Source: JBASEY01 sp049652745 (GTDB lineage Bacteria > CSSED10-310). From it: DNA of 31,218 nucleotides. Under the pieces are notes generated by a model that saw only the letters and a program-made list of their open reading frames with translations, did no database searches and was not told the origin of the DNA. This document shows positions 26,098 through 31,218 of the stretch, one piece after another. How positions within the stretch are numbered: position 1 is the first letter of the stretch; the number at the start of each line of letters is the position of its first letter. Made by a program: the position numbers and the translations under genes. The DNA is taken from assembly GCA_049652745.1 (NCBI GenBank), contig JBASEY010000001.1, positions 1 through 31,218 on the forward strand, in the 5' to 3' direction.

Positions 26098-27522
26098 ATG
26101 CGAAAAAAATTTTTCAGCTCATTCATTCTGATCATGCTGATTGGCGCTGCCGAAACGTATGCAGCTCGATGGTTGTTCTGCGCCAAATGTATGCCTAACG
26201 CCGGTCAGCGTGCAGACTGGGTCATCGATGCCAAAGATCATCCGGGAAATTTTTCCGAAGCCGTGCGATTCCCGGATCCCAGCCAGTGTAAGATTGGAGC
26301 CGATACGCGGGAAACCATCTGGATGGGGGCCTATTCAAGTTGGGGCGTCGAACTGGTTCGGATGGGTCATTGGGTTGAAACCATCCCTCTACATGGCCGG
26401 ATAACCTACGGGGATTGTGACCATGATCAGGACTTGAGTTTTTACGACGTCTTGGTCATCCCTGAACCTCAAGTCATGTATAAACCGGAAGAAGTCGATG
26501 CCATTTTGAATTTTGTCTATGACGGCGGCAGCCTCTTTTTGATCGGTAACCACTGCGGCTCGGATAGAAATAGCAATGGTTATGATTCATGCCGAATTTT
26601 CAAGGAAATGGATACTGCCGGTCATTTCGGCATCGAGTTTGAAACATATGACGGCTGCCTGGACAAGGAACCTCCTCCTGAATGCGCCGCCTGCAACTGG
26701 AATGAAATACGCAATACCAATTTCGTCTCCGATCACAACGATCCATTTATTTACGGACCATACGGCAGGGTTGAAGCGATCAAATTCAATGCCGCCACAT
26801 CGATCATCATGCACCCGGACAAAAATTCTTCGGTAAAAGCTCATGCCTGGCGTAACAGGGCAACAGGCCATGGTCTTGCCGATGTAACCGTCGCCTCCGC
26901 TCTTTTCGGTGAAGGCAAGGTCGCTGCGATCGGCGACAGCGCTCCGGCAGATGACGGCACTGGTGATCCGGACTGTACTCTGCACAACAGTTGGGATTAC
27001 CCGACTTCCAACAACAATTACCTGTTCATGAATATCAGTGCATGGTTGAGCACACGCGAAGGCATTCCGCTTCCGACCCGCACACCCTGCCCAAACCATA
27101 CACCGTGGCCTTACTGTAACGGCACAGCGACTCCCGGCGCTCCAACTAATACACCTGCACCCACCAGCACACCCTACGACGCCCCGTTTGTCGATCTCTA
27201 CACCAGCCAACTGGTCTATCGCAGCGGTGACACGTTCATTTTGTTTGAAGACATCAGCAACGCCGGGCTAGGAAGAATCATAAATTATTACCTGGCATTG
27301 GAAGTGGAAGGTATGTTCTTCTTCTCACCCAATTGGACGCAGGATATCATGTGGACAACCATGTATATTTCCAGCGGTTACAATCAAAGCCGGGAAGTGT
27401 TCAATTTCACCTGGCCGGATGCCGGACCGCTCCCCGGCGTGCGATTCTGGGCGCTGTTCACGGATCCGGAAACCGGTGAAATGGTCGGCGAATATGATGT
27501 GACGGAATTTTATGCTGTCTGA
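26098..27522 (+). CDS. Secreted glutamine-amidotransferase-like (DUF4350/ThuA-like) protein with shared C-terminal module
   Basis: A 474-residue exported protein with a signal peptide to about residue 22 (...AAETYA). Residues about 25-325 resemble the class I glutamine-amidotransferase-like fold used in DUF4350/ThuA/GldG-type domains. The marks are YDVLVIPEPQVMYKPEE, then DAILNFVYDGGSLFLIGNH, with later GEGKVAAIGDSAPADD. The usual catalytic Cys triad is not evident, so it may bind rather than cut. A Pro/Thr/Cys linker at about 328-361 leads to the module (362-474) containing YYLALEVEGMFFFSPNW, FTWPDAG and VRFWALFTDPETGEMVG. AGGAGG lies about nine bases before the ATG. Its 3' end overlaps the convergent HAD gene by 13 bases. 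Confidence 0.78.
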   Translation: MRKKFFSSFILIMLIGAAETYAARWLFCAKCMPNAGQRADWVIDAKDHPGNFSEAVRFPDPSQCKIGADTRETIWMGAYSSWGVELVRMGHWVETIPLHGRITYGDCDHDQDLSFYDVLVIPEPQVMYKPEEVDAILNFVYDGGSLFLIGNHCGSDRNSNGYDSCRIFKEMDTAGHFGIEFETYDGCLDKEPPPECAACNWNEIRNTNFVSDHNDPFIYGPYGRVEAIKFNAATSIIMHPDKNSSVKAHAWRNRATGHGLADVTVASALFGEGKVAAIGDSAPADDGTGDPDCTLHNSWDYPTSNNNYLFMNISAWLSTREGIPLPTRTPCPNHTPWPYCNGTATPGAPTNTPAPTSTPYDAPFVDLYTSQLVYRSGDTFILFEDISNAGLGRIINYYLALEVEGMFFFSPNWTQDIMWTTMYISSGYNQSREVFNFTWPDAGPLPGVRFWALFTDPETGEMVGEYDVTEFYAV

Positions 27523-28184
27523 CCGGCATATTTGCGTATCAACGGAATGATCACGCGCAAATCTTTTTGCTGAGTGACAATCGACGCCACTTTGCGCAGT
27601 TCATCGCTTTTGCTGTTGAACGCAATTGAGAAGCCTGCAGCTTGAGCTACGGAAACATCATTGAAATGATCGCCGACAAACACGGTATTCTGCATCGGAA
27701 TTCCGGTGAGTCGAGCCACTTCCCTTAAACCGTCGGCTTTATGATCGATATCGAAAGGCGTCGCTTTCACACCGGCCAGAAAATGCTGTTCATCGAATAC
27801 CAGTCGATTCAAAAACACGTGTGTGAACAGGCTTTGCCATTTCGGGAAAACCTGCTCCAATACAATATCCAACGAGCCGGAAACAATTCCCAACACATGG
27901 CCGTCGTCATGCAAAGTCTGTAATGTTTCCCTGGCTCCCGTCATGGGTTTGAGTTCGTCGATATATCGATGAAGATCGAATCGGGTAACATTTTTCTCCC
28001 GCCACATATCGATATCTTTTTGTGCCCATTCCGTATAGCTGATTTCTTTGTTCCAGAAAGCTTCGGACCATCGACGACGCTCGGCAGGGTCCGTCCCGAC
28101 GGCGTTGTGCAGGGTCTGCCAGATAAAAACCGTATCGTCCACAAGTGTTCCATCCACATCAAAACATATCAGCAATTGTCGCAC
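27510..28184 (-). CDS. HAD-superfamily phosphatase (phosphoserine-phosphatase-like)
   Basis: A 224-residue cytoplasmic hydrolase. Motif I is FDVDGTL with nucleophile D9 and acid D11. Motif II is the Ser of VSGS. A helical cap (about 30-75) sits between motifs I and II. Motif III is the Lys near GVKATPF, and motif IV is GDHFND (171-176). This is the HAD-IB/SerB-like layout, but specificity cannot be assigned, and no serine-pathway gene is near. I choose GTG at 28184 because GGGGGA lies five bases upstream and the first strand of the fold begins at once. The longer form from 28235 would add 17 residues extending into repeat sequence. Convergent with the 26098 gene. Confidence 0.87.
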   Translation of the reverse strand: MRQLLICFDVDGTLVDDTVFIWQTLHNAVGTDPAERRRWSEAFWNKEISYTEWAQKDIDMWREKNVTRFDLHRYIDELKPMTGARETLQTLHDDGHVLGIVSGSLDIVLEQVFPKWQSLFTHVFLNRLVFDEQHFLAGVKATPFDIDHKADGLREVARLTGIPMQNTVFVGDHFNDVSVAQAAGFSIAFNSKSDELRKVASIVTQQKDLRVIIPLIRKYAGQTA

Positions 28185-28236
28185 CCGTTTCCCCCTTTCG
28201 AAACAAATCGATCTTAGAGACTCTGGTGAGAACAAT

Positions 28237-28387
28237 CAATATAAGAGTGGGATAGGGGACAGACATCTGTACTTTCAATATAAGTGGGATAGGGGACAGA
28301 CATCTGTACTTTCAGGGGACAGACTTCCAATTTTGTGTTTGGATGATAATTCCGTTGGATGATAATTCCGGGGACAGACATCTGGAA
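28237..28387 (+). repeat. GGGGACAGAC repeat cluster 3 (4 copies, with tandem duplications)
   Basis: Boxes lie at 28255, 28292, 28315 and 28370. The first two are inside a tandem unit (28237-28275 and 28276-28312, differing by a two-base AG insertion). A second perfect tandem, TTGGATGATAATTCCG twice (28339-28370), precedes the fourth box. All boxes are plus-oriented although both neighbouring genes are on the minus strand. Confidence 0.88.
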
Positions 28388-28421
28388 ATGGAAAATGGAA
28401 AAGAGGTAAGAAGTGGGGGGT

Positions 28422-28565
28422 TCAATATCCAATTTCCAATATCCAATCACCAAGTTTTGGAATTCAGAATCTATTGCCCTCTGGTTTTGGACAGCAAACT
28501 AACAGACCACAATCAACTGAAAATCCCCCCACTCAGCACTCAGCACTGAAGCGCTCGCAGAGCGC
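28422..28565 (+). repeat. Composite intergenic repeat, copy 2
   Basis: It follows the same phrase order as copy 1. TCAATATCCAATTTCCAATA... (28422-28467) is followed by an unrelated middle. CACTCAGCACTCAGCACTGA (28530-28549) and a perfect hairpin GCGCTC-GCA-GAGCGC (28551-28565) come last. The hairpin ends one base before the stop codon of the minus-strand gene at 28567. Confidence 0.75.
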
Positions 28566-28566
28566 G

Positions 28567-30771
28567 CTAGCGGGACGGCCCGTATCCCCATTCCTTATAC
28601 GCAATTTCACCCATGATATCGGTCATCTCAGGGTTCAACATAGCACCATAGAACCCTAGTCCTGTCACGATATCGGAGCCCGTATCCGGCCATTCAAACA
28701 GCGGAATGACAACAATTTCGGTTGTGCCGAACGGGACATCGATCAAATTGAAGTCGATCTCAGCATATTCCGGATAGTCGAAATACGCCCAGGACGGCCA
28801 GAACCAGAATTTGCCGTAAACTTCCAGGATGAAAAACGTCGGCACCTCACTCAATGGATCGCCCGGGTTGTCCAGATAGCCGGTAACGTAAAACTCGTCC
28901 CCTGGATGTGCCGTCTGAGGCATCTCCAGCCGCACACCCAGCGGATAGTCCGGTGTGGGCTCACCCAGCAAGCAGAATGCGAGATTATGGTCGTTATCAT
29001 CGTATTTCCATTCATCTTCAATATAGCGAACACAGGAATAATCCGAGCCGATCGGGCCGGCATCAGCCCACCTGAACACGCATGATCCGCTGTCGACAGC
29101 CCGCACGGAAAGCCAACCACTTTCCAAGGTCACAGGCGCAGAAAGCTGAGCAGAATACTTATGAATAGCGCCGAAATAATAGGGATAATTGATCAAGAAT
29201 TTTGTAGTAGGGGCTTTTGTCACCGTAATGGTCTCTTCATAGATAAGAGCGCCGGGAACCGGGCCGTATTCGTAGAATCTAATAATATAATCCAAGGATG
29301 GCTTCTCACATGGAATCGACATCTTGTTATCATTTTCTATACCCCAGAAATCGACGCCGAAAATCGGCTCGACCACACCGGTAAAATCATCGGCTGCAAA
29401 ATCCCATTCTTTGTGAGCATCCGAATTAACTGCATCCTTCACAGTCTGTACAGGTTGAGCAAACAGATCGTCAGGTTCACAAAGTTGGCTGGGATCGATA
29501 GTAAAAAACGCCTGAACGGTATGCTCGACATCCATCATCAATGTCGTGACAAGCTGACTGGAATATCTTTCCCCATCAACTTCCCAGTAGTCAAGTTTAT
29601 ATCCCGGATTACCCATGCCTCTTAAAGTGACAGGAGCATCTTTGACCACCGTATGAACACCGGCGGCCGGCTCGGTCACTCCGTTGCCGTCGGAAGCCAG
29701 GACGGTCAGATTGATGGGTTCACCAATACAAACATTGTCGATATTCCATCTATACAAGTCATTCGTATGACCCTTAACGTTAAAGGCCACTTGGAACTCC
29801 TTGCCCGCAACGGCGGAAAGATCGATCATGACGGTTTCGGGTGAAATACTATATAGTGGTGCCCACTCCCGCTGAGTCTGCCAGGAATCACCGTTATCGA
29901 TCGAAGTCTGAACCTCAAGATTGAAGGTGTCCCACCAATGGTCATAGTGCATGACGGAATGATCGAACTGACATACAAGCGCGTCAACTGAAGCTCCATC
30001 GAGCAATGGAGTGATCAAACGAGCATTATTATATAAGTTCGATCTGTTAAAAAACATCATTTCAGGGAGAACACTGCCTGCGTATGCTGTTTGACGGGCA
30101 CCCCAATGGTGGTGAGTCGCTGTCCAGTATTCAGGAATTTCATCTTTTTCCATACCGGCAAAATCTTCGATAAAAGGCAATGACTTTGGTTCAGGAGTCG
30201 GGGTCGGTGTAGGCTCTGCGGACTCACCAATAAAGATGTCATCGATATGCCACGTTTTAAGATTGTACGTTTCATACCATGATCGGAAAGCCAAATAAAA
30301 CTCATTACCGGCAACAGATGACAAATCGACTTCAACAGTTGCTGGCTCAATAGGACGTTGATCCACTATATACTGCCAAGGGGTTTGCCATGTAGCGCCA
30401 TTATCGATCGATGTCAGGACTTCAATATAAAAACAACCTGGAAAAGGCGGACCTTCTTGGAATAATACAGTGTGTTTGAACCGACAAATGATTTTGGAGG
30501 CTGTAGTTCCGTCTATAAGTGGACTCCGCAAAGTCTCATCGATATATCCAATACCATAATTGAAAAGCACCATTTCCGGTGTTTCTCCGTCGGCAAGGTT
30601 CGTGTTAGAGACTTGCCAACCGGTGTCATCACTGCTCCAACCTGGCGGCAATCCGCCCTCCTCCACGCCGGTAAAATCTTCGCTGAACGGCAACGGCATC
30701 CCCGCCGAATAAACCGATCCGCCGATTAAAGCAACCACCGTTGCTAATACCAATATAAATATCTTCCTCAT
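28567..30771 (-). CDS. Large secreted adhesin-like protein with two jelly-roll repeats and shared C-terminal module
   Basis: A 734-residue exported protein, signal peptide to about residue 23 (...GSVYSAG). Two homologous repeats follow, about 25-183 and 197-350. They share LPF-EDF-G at the start, PEM-FN, TSIDNG-WQT, DLS-VAG-EF and W-ID---IGE at the end. They resemble MAM/cleaved-adhesin beta-jelly-rolls and are joined by EPTPTPTPEP. Residues about 351-430 resemble an InlB-type B-repeat (GYKLDYWEVDGE). About 430-605 is a further all-beta region, and 611-734 is the shared module (FFILEVYGKFWFWPSW, FEWPDTG, GLGFYGAMLNPEMTDIMG). ATG 30771 is chosen, with GAGG about 11 bases upstream. An upstream TTG would precede the signal peptide. 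Probably a surface binding protein; ligand unknown. Confidence 0.83.
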   Translation of the reverse strand: MRKIFILVLATVVALIGGSVYSAGMPLPFSEDFTGVEEGGLPPGWSSDDTGWQVSNTNLADGETPEMVLFNYGIGYIDETLRSPLIDGTTASKIICRFKHTVLFQEGPPFPGCFYIEVLTSIDNGATWQTPWQYIVDQRPIEPATVEVDLSSVAGNEFYLAFRSWYETYNLKTWHIDDIFIGESAEPTPTPTPEPKSLPFIEDFAGMEKDEIPEYWTATHHHWGARQTAYAGSVLPEMMFFNRSNLYNNARLITPLLDGASVDALVCQFDHSVMHYDHWWDTFNLEVQTSIDNGDSWQTQREWAPLYSISPETVMIDLSAVAGKEFQVAFNVKGHTNDLYRWNIDNVCIGEPINLTVLASDGNGVTEPAAGVHTVVKDAPVTLRGMGNPGYKLDYWEVDGERYSSQLVTTLMMDVEHTVQAFFTIDPSQLCEPDDLFAQPVQTVKDAVNSDAHKEWDFAADDFTGVVEPIFGVDFWGIENDNKMSIPCEKPSLDYIIRFYEYGPVPGALIYEETITVTKAPTTKFLINYPYYFGAIHKYSAQLSAPVTLESGWLSVRAVDSGSCVFRWADAGPIGSDYSCVRYIEDEWKYDDNDHNLAFCLLGEPTPDYPLGVRLEMPQTAHPGDEFYVTGYLDNPGDPLSEVPTFFILEVYGKFWFWPSWAYFDYPEYAEIDFNLIDVPFGTTEIVVIPLFEWPDTGSDIVTGLGFYGAMLNPEMTDIMGEIAYKEWGYGPSR

Positions 30772-30933
30772 AGCTATATCTTCCTCATCAAAGTGTAAGG
30801 TCAATGAAGCTCACGTTTAGTGTGGAGATATTTCCCAATTTTCTTACAACAAACATGAAAAATAACTCCTTGAAACCGTTCTTTTTTTAGTATATGGAAT
30901 AGTTTAGAAAAAAGCAAATAACGAGGAACGAAG

Positions 30934-31114
30934 TCAACATCCGATTTCCAATGTCCAATTTCCAAGAGTTGAAATCCAGAATTTGGAGTTTTTGGGGAAC
31001 AACCACGAATGAACGCGAATGGACGCGAATGAGGTTTGAAACCCAGTACCAGAAACCAGGAACAGCTTTTCGCGTCAGCAGAATGCCGCTCAGCACTGAA
31101 GCACTCGTAGAGCG
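30934..31114 (+). repeat. Composite intergenic repeat, copy 3
   Basis: Phrases in the same order as copy 1. TCAACATCCGATTTCCAATG... lies at 30934-30979. An iterated GAATGAACGC/GAATGGACGC stretch is at 31007-31030 and ACCAGAAACCAGGAAC at 31048-31063. Then come CGCGTCAGCAGAATGCC (31071-31087), CTCAGCACTGAAG (31089-31101) and a degraded hairpin CACTC-GTA-GAGCG (31102-31114). 30772-31218 contains no gene. Confidence 0.75.
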
Positions 31115-31139
31115 ACACCATCCTTCATTGTCTGAACAC

Positions 31140-31171
31140 GATTACAGGATTAAAGGATTAACAGGATTAAT
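31140..31171 (+). repeat. Short tandem GATTA(A)(C/A)AG repeat
   Basis: Units GATTACAG, GATTAAAG, GATTAACAG and a partial GATTAAT lie head to tail at 31140-31171. This is a further low-complexity intergenic repeat next to composite repeat copy 3. Confidence 0.7.
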
Positions 31172-31218
31172 CTATTCTTTCTCGGAATCTAATCGTGCCC
31201 ATCTTTATAACCTTTGAA

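Noticed and set aside
28185..28235. Longer N-terminus for the HAD phosphatase, starting at 28235
   Set aside because: The extra 17 residues extend to the edge of the repeat spacer and have no homology. GTG 28184 has a good ribosome site and the fold begins right after it.
28237..28387. Closely spaced direct repeats that might be a CRISPR array
   Set aside because: Repeat cores are only about 10-18 bases, spacing is irregular (about 23 to 55 bases), parts of the 'spacers' are themselves duplicated, and no cas genes are present.

Overview
The window looks like a chromosomal segment of an uncultured Gram-negative (two-membrane) bacterium. This rests on an ExbB/ExbD/TonB energy-transduction set, an Oar-like TonB-dependent receptor, a TolC-type outer-membrane channel, a FadL/PorV-like outer-membrane protein and a tripartite RND efflux operon. 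Secreted proteins with Pro/Thr linkers, an acidobacterial-style receptor with an N-terminal carboxypeptidase-regulatory domain, and many short intergenic repeats suggest a candidate-phylum or deltaproteobacterial/acidobacterial-grade lineage. The sequence alone does not settle the phylum. No phage, integrase, transposase or CRISPR array is visible.

Layout. 1-605 is non-coding. A tRNA-Ala(GGC) gene follows on the minus strand (606-681), just downstream of a coiled-coil, charged-tail protein (691-1347). 1348-1840 is a repeat-filled spacer. 1841-3852 holds two overlapping oligopeptide/dipeptide ABC ATPases (DppD/DppF type) with no permease beside them. 3955-6173 is exbB-exbD-exbD-tonB, closed by a clear terminator at 6191-6227. 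6438-17578 is a tightly packed plus-strand run: TolC-like channel, periplasmic adaptor, two different RND permeases, a YgjP/DUF45 metallopeptidase-like protein and a Ste24-type M48 protease. The first three junctions overlap by 4, overlap by 4 or abut directly. 17579-18156 is a second repeat-rich spacer with a possible gene remnant. A two-helix small membrane protein and a TPR protein (18157-19362) follow and converge on a FadL/PorV-like outer-membrane protein (19359-20495, minus). Then come queC and a large TonB-dependent receptor, minus strand and probably co-transcribed.

24768-30771 carries three secreted proteins with unrelated N-terminal parts (OB-fold pair; glutamine-amidotransferase-like domain; two adhesin-like jelly-roll repeats). 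All three end in the same roughly 115-125 residue C-terminal module, usually preceded by a Pro/Thr-rich linker. A HAD phosphatase lies convergent in the middle. I consider this shared module the best candidate for something undescribed here.

Across the window, intergenic spaces hold two families of short repeats. Eleven GGGGACAGAC boxes lie in three regions, all in the same orientation. A mosaic of four phrases recurs in the same order at 1436-1600, 28422-28565 and 30934-31114, and includes a small hairpin with one compensated base-pair change. These resemble REP-type sequences mobilised in trans, but no transposase is present locally.
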